The notes beneath the pieces are model-generated. The model did not search any database. It had not been told where the DNA came from and worked only from the letters and a program-made list of their open reading frames with translations. Shown here piece after piece: positions 1 through 6,735 of a stretch of DNA of 24,254 nucleotides; positions within the stretch are counted from its first letter, which is position 1, and each line of letters begins with the position of its first letter. Source of the DNA: CAVRJC01 sp964505725 (GTDB taxonomy: Bacteria > Actinomycetota > Acidimicrobiia > IMCC26256 > DASPTH01); the NCBI GenBank assembly GCA_964505725.1, contig CAZDJK010000084.1, positions 1 to 24,254 of the forward strand, read 5' to 3'. Position numbers and translations under genes: made by a program.

Positions 1-401
1 GCGGCGATCTTGCCCTGCTCGTCGACGACGAAGGCGGAGCGGATGATCCCCATGTACTTGCGGCCGTAGTTGACCTTCTCGCCCCACACGCCCCACTTCT
101 CCGCGACGGTGTGGTCCTCGTCGGCGAGGAGCGGGAAGCCGAGGCCGTACTTCCCGTCGAACTTGAGCTGGCGCTCGGGAGAGTCGGGGCTGATGCCGAC
201 CGCCGCGGCCTTCAGCTTCTTGAGGTCGGGCACCGCGTCGCGGATAGCGCAGGACTGCGTGGTGCAGCCCGGCGTGTCGGCCTTCGGGTAGAAGTACACG
301 ACGAGCTTCTTGCCCTTGAACTCGGACAGCTTGCGCGTCTTGCCGTGCTGGTCCTTCAGGGAGAACGCGGGAGCGCGATCACCCGGCTTCAGGGTCGCCA
401 T
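1..401 (-). CDS. bcp: Peroxiredoxin, Bcp/PrxQ type (partial, 3' end outside window)
   Basis: Thiol peroxidase that reduces hydrogen peroxide and organic hydroperoxides in the cytoplasm using thioredoxin-type donors. The first 133 residues are visible; the family is usually about 150-160 aa, so roughly 20 C-terminal residues lie beyond base 1. The AhpC/TSA fold is evident: N-terminal LKPGDRAPAFSLKDQHG, strand VVYFYPKADTPGC with the peroxidatic Cys46, and a second cysteine at 51 (PGCTTQSC), the resolving-Cys spacing typical of alpha-type PrxQ. The ATG at 399-401 is the natural start, opening directly on the conserved N-terminal strand. It is the last gene of the minus-strand run 2095 to 1. Family assignment is secure; the exact physiological donor is not visible. 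Confidence 0.95.
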   Translation of the reverse strand, partial: MATLKPGDRAPAFSLKDQHGKTRKLSEFKGKKLVVYFYPKADTPGCTTQSCAIRDAVPDLKKLKAAAVGISPDSPERQLKFDGKYGLGFPLLADEDHTVAEKWGVWGEKVNYGRKYMGIIRSAFVVDEQGKIA

Positions 402-440
402 GGCGGCGAGCCTACGCGCCCCGACGGGGCCGTCGCCCGA

Positions 441-857
441 CTACGTGGTGCTGCCGTTGTCCCCGCTCGTGGTCGTGGGCACGGAGACGCACGTCTTCAC
501 GTAGTAGCTCGTGAACGTGCCGACCGCCTTGGTGTAGCTCTTCGCGTGTTTGACCGCCTCGATCGCCGCCTGCCCCTTCGAGAGCCCGGCGAGGCTGCTG
601 TAGAAGCCGGCCATGGTGTTCATGGCCGAGCGCACCTTCTTCGGCGCCTGCTTCCCCGCGTCCTTCAGCGCGTTCGCAGTCGCCTTCACGTCGCCGAGGT
701 CGGTGATGTCGCTCGACTCGACCCTGTCGGAGATGTTGCTGACCGCGTCGCAGAACGCCTTGTTCGACTTCGCCGCCGACGCCGCGGGCGCGAAGAAAGC
801 GGTCGCCGCCAGCACCGACGACACGACGAGCACCCAGCACGCTGACTTGCGAACCAT
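441..857 (-). CDS. Small secreted protein of unknown function
   Basis: 138-aa protein that I do not recognise. Residues 1-28 form a classical Sec signal peptide: basic n-region (MVRKS), hydrophobic core and an ASA-A type signal peptidase I site near residue 28. The mature part has two cysteines, Cys36 and Cys123, which could form one disulfide after export, a predicted helical middle rich in Lys/Ala, and a Ser/Thr/Gly-rich tail. A GGGAGGG ribosome-binding site lies about 8 nt before the ATG at 855-857. It sits between the anti-sigma gene and the peroxiredoxin on the same strand, 39 bases before the latter. I infer an exported, possibly four-helix, small protein; no catalytic motif is visible. 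It could be a target of the neighbouring sigma factor, but nothing in the sequence proves that. Confidence 0.8.
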   Translation of the reverse strand: MVRKSACWVLVVSSVLAATAFFAPAASAAKSNKAFCDAVSNISDRVESSDITDLGDVKATANALKDAGKQAPKKVRSAMNTMAGFYSSLAGLSKGQAAIEAVKHAKSYTKAVGTFTSYYVKTCVSVPTTTSGDNGSTT

Positions 858-896
858 GTGTCGAACCCTCCCGCGAGTACGCAGAGCGGCCTCAGG

Positions 897-1538
897 CTAC
901 TGCTGCGCTCCGAGGGTTCCGTGGCACGCGGGGTCGCCGTGGCGGTCGACGAGCAGGAGCGTCGACGCGCCCGCGATGGGCACGTCGCTGTTGCCGGTCC
1001 AGAACCCGCGGCCCTCCTCGTCGATCCTCATCGCCCCGAGCCTGACCGTGCCGCCCTGCGCCGGCTGTACCTCGACCGCATAGTGGCCCGATGGCACGCC
1101 GTAGTCGACCGAGATCGTGACCGCGTGCGCGTCGGCAACCGACGCCCACCCGGCGCGCATGTTCGTGCCCTCGTCGATCATCTCCGCCCTCACCGGCGCC
1201 GCCGTCTGTGCGGCATCGCCCGACTCGACGACGCGCACGATGGTGATGCTCACGATGGTCGCGATCGCCGCCGCGATCGCGCCGACGGTGAGGAAGCGCC
1301 GGCGATGCCCGCGGCGTGGCGCGGCGATCTCCGTCAGCACCCGCTGCTCGAACCCGCGCGACGGCTCGGCCTCCGGCGCCACCGTGACGAGGGCGTCGGC
1401 CACGTCGGTGAGCTCGGCCACCGTGGCCTGGCAGCGCGCGCAGCCGTTGACGTGCAGGAGCACCTCGGCGCGCTCGGCGCCGCCCAGCACCCCGAGCGCG
1501 AGCTCGGGGGCGAGGTCGCGGGCCTCGGCGCAGTTCAC
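897..1538 (-). CDS. Anti-sigma factor, zinc-finger RskA-like, single membrane span
   Basis: 213-aa membrane-anchored anti-sigma factor expected to hold the ECF sigma encoded just upstream. The N-terminal anti-sigma domain has the ZAS zinc signature HVNGCARC (His29, Cys33, Cys36) with a further Cys3. One transmembrane segment lies at about residues 83-103 after a basic RRGHRRR stretch, giving a cytoplasmic N-terminus. The outer domain (about 105-213) resembles RskA C-terminal domains (GHYAVEVQPAQGG, then FWTGNSDVPIAGAST). The start is the GTG at 1538 inside a GTGA overlap with the sigma stop, so the two are translationally coupled. In RskA/SigK-type systems regulated proteolysis of the anti-sigma releases sigma; that is family knowledge. 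Two late cysteines are absent apart from Cys205 or so, so redox sensing by disulfide in the outer domain is not obvious. Confidence 0.9.
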   Translation of the reverse strand: MNCAEARDLAPELALGVLGGAERAEVLLHVNGCARCQATVAELTDVADALVTVAPEAEPSRGFEQRVLTEIAAPRRGHRRRFLTVGAIAAAIATIVSITIVRVVESGDAAQTAAPVRAEMIDEGTNMRAGWASVADAHAVTISVDYGVPSGHYAVEVQPAQGGTVRLGAMRIDEEGRGFWTGNSDVPIAGASTLLLVDRHGDPACHGTLGAQQ

Positions 1539-2095
1539 GGGTCGCGCCTCTCGCTCACCAGCGACGCGCGGAGGCGCAGCATCGCGGTGCGGATGCGGGT
1601 CTTCGCGGTGCCCAGCGGGATGTCCTCCATCTCACCGACCTCGCGTGCGGTGAACCCCAGGATCCCGGCGAGCACGATCGCCCGCATCTGCTCCTCGGGG
1701 AGCTGGGTGAGCGCCGCCCGCAGCCGGGCGGTGTCGTCGCTCAGCACCGCGAGGTCGTCGGGCCGGCGGTCGCCCGAGTCGCGCTCCAGTTCCATCAGCG
1801 CATAGGGGTCGAATGCCACCGGACGGCGCACCCTCACCGCGTCGATCGCCAGGTTCCGGGTGATGGTGAGGATCCAGCCGACGACGCTCCCGCGGCGGGG
1901 GTCGAAGGCGTCCGCGTGCTTCCACGCCCGGACGAACGCCTCCTGGGCGACGTCCTCCGCGGCCCGGTCGTCGGCCACGATCGTGCGGGCGAGACCGAAG
2001 ACGCGCCGTTGGAACCGCCGGACGAACGCAGCCGCGGCGTCCTCGTCGCCGGCCGCGAGTCCGGCCACCAACGCGTCGTCCGAGACTGACCACAT
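1535..2095 (-). CDS. ECF RNA polymerase sigma factor (SigK-like), partner of adjacent anti-sigma
   Basis: 186-aa ECF sigma-70 family factor. Region 2 is at about residues 20-90: FVRRFQRRVFGLARTIV, then the region 2.2 core EDVAQEAFVRAWKHADAFD and region 2.4-like WILTITRNLAIDAVR. Region 4 is at about 125-180: LPEEQMRAIVLAGILGFTAREVGEMEDIPLGTAKTRIRT is split as a sigma-70 region 4 helix-turn-helix. The order and coupling with a ZAS anti-sigma (GTGA overlap at 1535-1538) make a standard sigma/anti-sigma module. It is divergent from the cupredoxin gene at 2254 across a 158-base gap, so it may control that promoter. The start codon is ATG at 2093-2095; the closest strong Shine-Dalgarno-like motif is rather distant, so initiation is the least certain detail. 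A close paralogue lies at 6704-7426. Confidence 0.93.
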   Translation of the reverse strand: MWSVSDDALVAGLAAGDEDAAAAFVRRFQRRVFGLARTIVADDRAAEDVAQEAFVRAWKHADAFDPRRGSVVGWILTITRNLAIDAVRVRRPVAFDPYALMELERDSGDRRPDDLAVLSDDTARLRAALTQLPEEQMRAIVLAGILGFTAREVGEMEDIPLGTAKTRIRTAMLRLRASLVSERRDP

Positions 2096-2240
2096 AGGGT
2101 GTACGGGCCGCCCTCCGTCGCGGATTGCCCTCCTGCCGGAGGCTACCCCCGCGCCTCCATCGCGTCACCCGCATCACGCGCTGCAATCCCTCCGCGCCAT
2201 CGCGCCGTAGTTCGAAGCGACATCGGCTCACGCGACGCCG

Positions 2241-2246
2241 AGGAGG
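2241..2246 (+). promoter_or_regulatory. Ribosome-binding site that fixes the cupredoxin start
   Basis: AGGAGG, 7 nt before the GTG at 2254. It decides the start, because the reading frame is open for about 130 bases further upstream and would otherwise suggest a longer protein with a buried signal peptide. Confidence 0.85.
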
Positions 2247-2253
2247 TCGACCG

Positions 2254-2715
2254 GTGCGCAGGCTCTCGATGGTCTTCTTCGTGGTGGTGCTCGCCGGAGC
2301 GGCCGCGCTCCTGTTCGGCGGCGGGGGCGCCTCGGCGGTGTCCAGCCCGCCCGTCGACCTGGGCCAGCAGGTCAACAACAAGGGCACCAAGGACGTGAGC
2401 GCCAAGACGAGCGCGAAGTTCGAGGTGGAGCTCGACGACTTCTACTTCAAGCCCACCTTCATCAAGGTGCAGCCGGGCGAGAAGCTCACGCTCAAGATCC
2501 ACAACGAGGGCACGACCGCGCACACGTTCACCTCGGACGCGCTCGGCGTCGACAAGGTGTTCCAGCCCGACAAGAAGGGCACCGTGAAGATCACCGTCCC
2601 GTCCGACGCGACCGTGGCGCAGTTCCACTGCGACTTCCACGGCCAGATGGGCATGGACGGCGCGATCTTCACCGCCGCCGGTCAGGGCCAGGCGCCGCCC
2701 GCGGGCGGGGCGTGA
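2254..2715 (+). CDS. Secreted cupredoxin-like copper protein
   Basis: 153-aa exported blue-copper-type protein. A GTG start at 2254 is chosen because a perfect AGGAGG (2241-2246) lies 7 nt upstream; an open frame continues further 5' but has no such site. Residues 1-28 form a signal peptide (MRRLS, hydrophobic core, GGGGASA). The cupredoxin domain spans about residues 53-145, with the four expected type I copper ligands: His90 in TTAHTF and Cys126, His129 and Met134 in the FHCDFHGQMGM loop (C-x2-H-x4-M). A Gln/Pro/Ala/Gly-rich tail follows. It ends in a 4-nt overlap with the SnoaL-like gene. As a periplasmic or cell-surface electron carrier it would fit the redox operon just downstream; that partner assignment is inference. 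Confidence 0.93.
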   Translation: MRRLSMVFFVVVLAGAAALLFGGGGASAVSSPPVDLGQQVNNKGTKDVSAKTSAKFEVELDDFYFKPTFIKVQPGEKLTLKIHNEGTTAHTFTSDALGVDKVFQPDKKGTVKITVPSDATVAQFHCDFHGQMGMDGAIFTAAGQGQAPPAGGA

Positions 2716-3134
2716 CCGCTCTCCCGACGATGCTGACCGACGACCAGGCGCTGCGGTTCGCGCACGAGTGGTACGAGGCGTGGAACGCCAACGACCTCGA
2801 ACGCGTGCTGAGCCACTGGGCCGAAGACGCCGAGTTCTCGAGCCCGTGGGTGCCCGTGCTCGCGGGCGAGCCGTCGGGCACGGTGCGTGGGAAGGACGCA
2901 CTGCGCCGCTACTGGCGGCGCGCGGTCGACCCGCCGAGCGTGCGGTTCGAGCCGCGCCTGCTGCTCGTCGGCCACGACAGCGTCGTGCTGAGCTACCGCA
3001 ACGACCGCGGCCAGGAGTGCGCGGAGACGATCGTGATCGGCGACGACGGGCTCGCGCACCGCGGCTTCGCGCACTATTCGCCGTCGGTCGCGCGCCTGCG
3101 CGCCGAGGACCCGGAGCGGCTGAGAGACCGGTAA
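2712..3134 (+). CDS. SnoaL/NTF2-like domain protein
   Basis: 140-aa protein of the NTF2-like superfamily (SnoaL type). The pattern is characteristic: an N-terminal helix LRFAHEWYEAWNANDLERVLSHWAEDAEFSSPW, a GKDALRRYWRRA helix and an alternating strand C-terminal half ending in FAHYSPS. Members include isomerases, cyclases and many ligand-binding proteins of unknown substrate; no substrate can be read from this sequence. The GTG at 2712 overlaps the cupredoxin TGA (GTGA), so the two genes are translationally coupled; an ATG at 2730 is the alternative start. Cytoplasmic: no signal or membrane segment. A 125-base gap separates it from the redox operon, so it may or may not belong to the same transcript. 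Confidence 0.85.
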   Translation: MTALPTMLTDDQALRFAHEWYEAWNANDLERVLSHWAEDAEFSSPWVPVLAGEPSGTVRGKDALRRYWRRAVDPPSVRFEPRLLLVGHDSVVLSYRNDRGQECAETIVIGDDGLAHRGFAHYSPSVARLRAEDPERLRDR

Positions 3135-3259
3135 GAGCTACCGGTCCGGAGAACGCGCCGCGGCCCCTACCGTGCAGGCGTGAACCGTTGCGTCCCGTGC
3201 GCGGCTCTGGTGGGCGGAAGCGTGAGCGACGTCGCCGAGCACGGCTCCCGAGCACTGCG

Positions 3260-3604
3260 ATGACCCCGCGCATGAACCCGATGCGGGAACGTGACGCGGC
3301 CATGCGGCGCGTCTCGCGCGCCACCAAGTGGATCGCGGGCATCGCCGCCGCGCTGACCGGAGCCTTCGTGCTGCAGGCCGCGGACGCGATCCCCGGACAC
3401 TCGAAGTCGACCGGCACCGGCTCCAGCTCGAGCAGCTCGACGGGCGCGACCGCGCCGTCGGGTTCGTCGTCGTCCGGCTCGTCGTCGGGGTCCTCCTCGA
3501 CGGTGACGTTGCCGCCGCAGGCCGCGGTTCCCGCGCCCAGCAGCAACTCCTCGAGCGGCGGCACGACGAGGCTCGTCCCGCACACCCGGAGCTCGGGCTC
3601 GTGA
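3260..3604 (+). CDS. Ser-rich anchored or secreted protein preceding ferric reductase-like gene
   Basis: 114-aa protein with a basic N-terminus (RERDAAMRRVSRATKW), one hydrophobic segment at about residues 24-42 ending in QAADA, and then a low-complexity Ser/Gly/Thr region with a PPQAAVPAPSS patch to the C-terminus. The hydrophobic stretch could be an uncleaved anchor or a signal peptide. Its stop overlaps the next start (GTGA at 3601-3604). I recall comparable short 'RERDxAMRRV'-type proteins directly before ferric reductase-like genes in other actinobacteria, which suggests a dedicated partner, but I cannot check that here. In-frame ATGs at 3272, 3281 and 3302 are alternative starts; none has a clear Shine-Dalgarno. 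No enzymatic motif is visible. The Ser-rich tail resembles a spacer or glycosylated stalk outside the membrane. Confidence 0.75.
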   Translation: MTPRMNPMRERDAAMRRVSRATKWIAGIAAALTGAFVLQAADAIPGHSKSTGTGSSSSSSTGATAPSGSSSSGSSSGSSSTVTLPPQAAVPAPSSNSSSGGTTRLVPHTRSSGS

Positions 3605-4719
3605 ACCCCGGCGCGGTGCTCGCGGCGACCGCGCCGTCGCCGCTCTGGTACCTCGCTCGCGCGTCGGGCGTGGTGAGCCTCGTGCTGCTCACCGTCAGCA
3701 CCGTCCTCGGCATCGCCACCACCGTGCGGTGGAGCAGCGAACGGTGGCCGCGTTTCACGCTGAGCTACCTCCACCGCAACGTGTCGCTCCTCGCGTTCGT
3801 GTTCCTCGCCGTGCACATCGCGACGATCGTGGTCGACGGCTTCGCGCCCATCGGCTGGAAGGACGCGGTCGCGCCGTTCGTCTCTGGGTACCGCCCGCTG
3901 TGGCTCGGGTTCGGCGCGCTCGCGTTCGACCTCATGGTCGCGGTCGCGGTGACCAGCCTCGTCCGACGCCACATCGGCGCGCGGCTCTGGCGGGCCGTGC
4001 ACTGGGCGAGCTACCCGCTATGGACCCTCGCGGTGTTGCACGGCCTCGGCTCGGGCACCGACACCCGCACCACGCTCGTCCTCGTCGTCTACGCCGCGTG
4101 CGTGGGCGCGGTCGTCGCCGCGGTCTGGTGGCGCTGCGCCGTCGCGGTGCCGCGCGATTCCGCCGCCCGCACCGGCGCGATCGCGGTCAGCGTCCTCGGG
4201 CCGGTCGCGCTCGCGATCTGGACTCTGGTCGGCCCGCTCGGCGCGCACTGGGCCGCACGCGCCGGCACCCCGGCCTCGCTTCTCGGCACATCGAGCTCGG
4301 GTACCACGAGCTCCGCCTCGAGCGGCGGCACCGCGCCGACGACCGGCTCCCTCGGCTCCGACTTCTCCGCGTCGTTCTCGGGCAGCGCGGGCGAGACGAC
4401 GAGCGGCAACACCGCGTCGGTGGTGGTGAACGGCGAGCTCGCCGACGGGAGCGACGGCACGCTCACCGTCTCGTTCCGCGCCGACCGCGGCGCGTCGCAG
4501 CTGTTCGTGCAGTCCGGCACGGTCACGATCGCCGACCGATCCGGCCGGACGATCTTCACCGGCACCATCACCGAGGCCACGGGCGGACGCATCGTCGCCG
4601 TCTCCGATTCCAACGGCACGACCATCCGGGTCACGTTCGACACCTTCGACCCCGGAAGCGGTCGGGCGAGCGGATCGGTCCAGACGGTCTCGCCGGACGG
4701 CGAGAGGAACGACCGGTGA
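3601..4719 (+). CDS. Ferric reductase-like transmembrane protein with extracytoplasmic C-terminal domain
   Basis: 372-aa integral membrane b-type cytochrome-like protein. About six membrane spans lie at roughly 17-40, 58-79, 98-121, 131-150, 158-178 and 191-211. Four histidines are placed for two hemes: His58 and His72 (LHRN...VHIATIV, 14 apart) and His134 and His147 (VHWASYP...VLHG, 13 apart), the FRD/YedZ pattern. After the last span comes a Ser/Thr/Gly linker (about 225-265) and a predicted beta-rich domain (about 266-360) with repeated GT-I/V strands, presumably outside the membrane. No FAD/NAD reductase domain is fused; the electron donor is likely supplied by the next two genes. GTG start at 3601 overlaps the previous stop and the 3' end overlaps the NuoF-like start (GTGA at 4716-4719), so the three genes form one coupled unit. 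Confidence 0.88.
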   Translation: MNPGAVLAATAPSPLWYLARASGVVSLVLLTVSTVLGIATTVRWSSERWPRFTLSYLHRNVSLLAFVFLAVHIATIVVDGFAPIGWKDAVAPFVSGYRPLWLGFGALAFDLMVAVAVTSLVRRHIGARLWRAVHWASYPLWTLAVLHGLGSGTDTRTTLVLVVYAACVGAVVAAVWWRCAVAVPRDSAARTGAIAVSVLGPVALAIWTLVGPLGAHWAARAGTPASLLGTSSSGTTSSASSGGTAPTTGSLGSDFSASFSGSAGETTSGNTASVVVNGELADGSDGTLTVSFRADRGASQLFVQSGTVTIADRSGRTIFTGTITEATGGRIVAVSDSNGTTIRVTFDTFDPGSGRASGSVQTVSPDGERNDR

Positions 4720-6023
4720 GCGCCGCCGCGCTGGTCCCGCCGCCGGCGCGCCTGGATCCGACGCGCCTCCCACGGATGCTCGCCGGGCCGCGCGGCGAGC
4801 GTGCCTCGTTGGACGTGCACCTCGACACGTTCGGCCTGCTCGACGTGGACCGGGCGCGCGACGGCTTCGTCGACGCGGTGGAGCAGAGCGGGCTCCTCGG
4901 GCGCGGCGGGGGCGGCTTCCCCACCGCGGTCAAGATGCGCGCGGTCGCCGGCGCCCGCGGCCCGCGCGTCGTCGTCGTCAACGGTTCCGAGGGCGAGCCG
5001 CTGAGCCACAAGGACGCGCTCCTGCTCGCGCGCCGGCCCCACCTCGTCATCGACGGCGCCGAGCTCGCGGCCGGGACCGTGGGCGCGGACGAGGTGATCT
5101 TCGCCGTCGACCGCGCCCACACGAGCGCACGCGCCGGCGTCGAGCAGGCCCTCGACGAGGTGCCGCGCCGCTTCCGGTCGCGGCCGTCGTTGCGCGTGGT
5201 CGACGTGCCGAGCCGCTACCTCGCGGGCGAGGAGTCGGCGCTCGTGCACTACCTCAACGGCGGCGACGCCAAGCCCACCTTCGTCCCTCCCCGCCCCTAC
5301 GAGCGCGGCGTGCGCGGCCGCCCGACGCTTGTCCAGAACGTCGAGACCGTCGCGCAGCTCGCACTGATCGGCCGCTACGGCCCCGACTGGTTCCGCGCCG
5401 TCGGCGCGCCCGAGGAGCCGGGAACCGTGCTCCTCACCATCGACGGCGTCGTCGCGAAACCCGGCGTGCTCGAAGCCCCGACCGGCGCGACCCTCGCGTC
5501 GATCGTCGAGGCCGCGGGCGGGCTCACGGAGGAGGTCGCCGCGTTCCTGATCGGCGGCTACTTCGGCACGTGGTTCCCCGCCGAGGCCGCGTGGCAGCTT
5601 CCGCTGTCGCAGCACGGGCTCCGCCGGGCCGGCGGCGGCCTCGGCTGCGGCGTGGTGTACGCGTTCCCACGGGCCGCGTGCGGCGTCACCGAGACCGCGC
5701 GCATCGCGGCGTGGCTCGCCGCCGAGACCGCGGGACAGTGCGGCCCGTGCGTGCACGGCCTCGCCGCGCTCGCCGGCGAGCTCCAGTCGCTCGCCGCCGC
5801 CCGTCACGCCGCACGGAGCGTCGAGCGCGTGTCGCGGTGGGCGCCGCAGATCATCGGCCGCGGTGCGTGCCGGTACCCCGACGGCGCGACCCGCTTCGTC
5901 ACCACTGCGCTGGAGGCGTTCGCGGCCGACGTCGAGCTCCACGCCGCGGGCCGGGTCTGCGCCCATTCGGGCGCGCCGCCGCTCCTGCCCGTCCGGGAAC
6001 CGCGCGAGCGGGGCTGGCGATGA
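4716..6023 (+). CDS. NuoF-like FMN/Fe-S flavoprotein (stand-alone, soluble)
   Basis: 435-aa homologue of the complex I 51-kDa subunit (NuoF/HoxF family), which passes electrons from NADH to FMN and an Fe-S cluster. Visible motifs: glycine-rich loop GRGGGGFPTAVKM (62-74), VNGSEGEP (88-95), YLAGEESALV (168-177), RPTLVQNVETVA (202-213), a SLBB-like stretch at about 238-280 and the C-terminal Fe-S region. The cluster motif reads AGQCGPCVHG: Cys342 and Cys345 are present, and Cys385 in GRGACRYPDG matches the distal ligand. The first cysteine of the usual S-C-G-x-C-x-x-C pattern is Ala. The gene overlaps its neighbours by 4 nt on both sides. No other complex I subunit is nearby, so I infer a donor module for the membrane heme protein or the ferredoxin. 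Confidence 0.9.
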   Translation: MSAAALVPPPARLDPTRLPRMLAGPRGERASLDVHLDTFGLLDVDRARDGFVDAVEQSGLLGRGGGGFPTAVKMRAVAGARGPRVVVVNGSEGEPLSHKDALLLARRPHLVIDGAELAAGTVGADEVIFAVDRAHTSARAGVEQALDEVPRRFRSRPSLRVVDVPSRYLAGEESALVHYLNGGDAKPTFVPPRPYERGVRGRPTLVQNVETVAQLALIGRYGPDWFRAVGAPEEPGTVLLTIDGVVAKPGVLEAPTGATLASIVEAAGGLTEEVAAFLIGGYFGTWFPAEAAWQLPLSQHGLRRAGGGLGCGVVYAFPRAACGVTETARIAAWLAAETAGQCGPCVHGLAALAGELQSLAAARHAARSVERVSRWAPQIIGRGACRYPDGATRFVTTALEAFAADVELHAAGRVCAHSGAPPLLPVREPRERGWR

Positions 6024-6241
6024 GCGGCGTGCTGCGGGTCGACCCGATCGCGTGCGACGCCCACGGGGTGTGCGCGGAGCTGTTTCCCGAGTGGATCCGG
6101 CTCGACGACTGGGGCTACCCGATCGTCAGCGACAACCCGATCCCGGACGAGCTGCTCCCCCACGCGCGCCGCGCTGTCGCCGCGTGCCCCAAGGTCGCGC
6201 TCGTGCTCCGGGAGATCGCCGCGCGCGCCGGCCTGCGCTGA
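6020..6241 (+). CDS. Small [3Fe-4S]-type ferredoxin
   Basis: 73-aa cytoplasmic electron carrier. Cluster ligands are Cys12, Cys18 and Cys56: the N-terminal motif CDAHGVC replaces the third cysteine of a 4Fe-4S site with His15, and the distal CP motif (AACPK) supplies the last ligand. This C-x5-C...CP pattern is that of actinobacterial 3Fe-4S ferredoxins, many of which serve cytochromes P450. Here no P450 is near; the gene overlaps the NuoF-like stop by ATGA (6020-6023), so it most probably carries electrons from or to that flavoprotein. The start is fixed by that overlap; the same frame is open far upstream but is only a shadow of the NuoF-like gene. Confidence 0.92.
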   Translation: MSGVLRVDPIACDAHGVCAELFPEWIRLDDWGYPIVSDNPIPDELLPHARRAVAACPKVALVLREIAARAGLR

Positions 6242-6300
6242 CCGACGGGCACGAACCGGCCTACGCTCGCGGCGTCCGGCCCCGACGAGGAGCGTGCGGC

Positions 6301-6735
6301 ATGGCGCGGGAGCGCGCGTTGGTGGAGGAGCAGCTGGCGAGGATCCCGCTCTTCGCCGACCTCGATACGCGCCACCTGCGAGAGGTGGCGCAGCTCGTCA
6401 CCGAGATCGCCGTCCCCGCGGGCACCCCGCTGATCGACCCCGCGCTCGGCGGCCAGCTCGTCGTCGTCGTGGAGGGCGCGATCGAGGTGCGCCGCGGCGA
6501 CACCGTCGTCGCGACCGGGGGTCCCGGGATGTTCGTGGGCGAGATCTCGCTGCTCACCCAGCGGCCGCCCACCGCGCAGGTCACCACCACCGCGCCCTCG
6601 GTGGTCGAGGTCATCAACCGCCGCGAGTTCCAGACCCTGATCGCCGACATGCCCGACGTGCGCCAGACGCTCATGGACACGATGGCGGCGCGCCTCGAGG
6701 AGCTCAGCGAGCTCGACCCACTCGCGGGGTTCTGA
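6301..6735 (+). CDS. Stand-alone cyclic nucleotide-binding domain protein (Crp/CNB fold)
   Basis: 144-aa protein consisting of essentially one CNB domain: helix LARIPLFADLDTRHLREVAQLV, strands with AGTPLIDPALGGQLVVVVEGAIEVRRGD, a phosphate-cassette-like region FVGEISLLTQRPPTAQVTT (about 78-97) and a terminal helix. The cassette has the conserved GE and the RPPTAQV segment. No helix-turn-helix DNA-binding domain follows, unlike Crp/Fnr regulators, so it probably acts as a ligand-responsive partner protein or a domain of unknown output. The ATG at 6301 has GAGGAG about 8 nt upstream. It lies 59 bases after the ferredoxin on the same strand. Its last 32 bases overlap, convergently, the 3' end of the ECF sigma gene on the minus strand. 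Confidence 0.88.
   Translation: MARERALVEEQLARIPLFADLDTRHLREVAQLVTEIAVPAGTPLIDPALGGQLVVVVEGAIEVRRGDTVVATGGPGMFVGEISLLTQRPPTAQVTTTAPSVVEVINRREFQTLIADMPDVRQTLMDTMAARLEELSELDPLAGF

Noticed and set aside
111..845. Long plus-strand frame of about 244 aa opposite the peroxiredoxin and secreted protein
   Set aside because: Arg/Val/Glu-rich shadow frame typical of high-GC DNA; the minus strand carries the recognisable peroxiredoxin and signal-peptide protein.
2143..4002. 619-aa minus-strand frame over the cupredoxin and redox genes
   Set aside because: Low-complexity Arg/His/Glu sequence with no domain; entirely antisense to well-supported plus-strand genes.
4089..5966. 625-aa minus-strand frame opposite the NuoF-like gene
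   Set aside because: Composition is that of an antisense shadow; the plus-strand product has clear motifs and overlapping start/stops.
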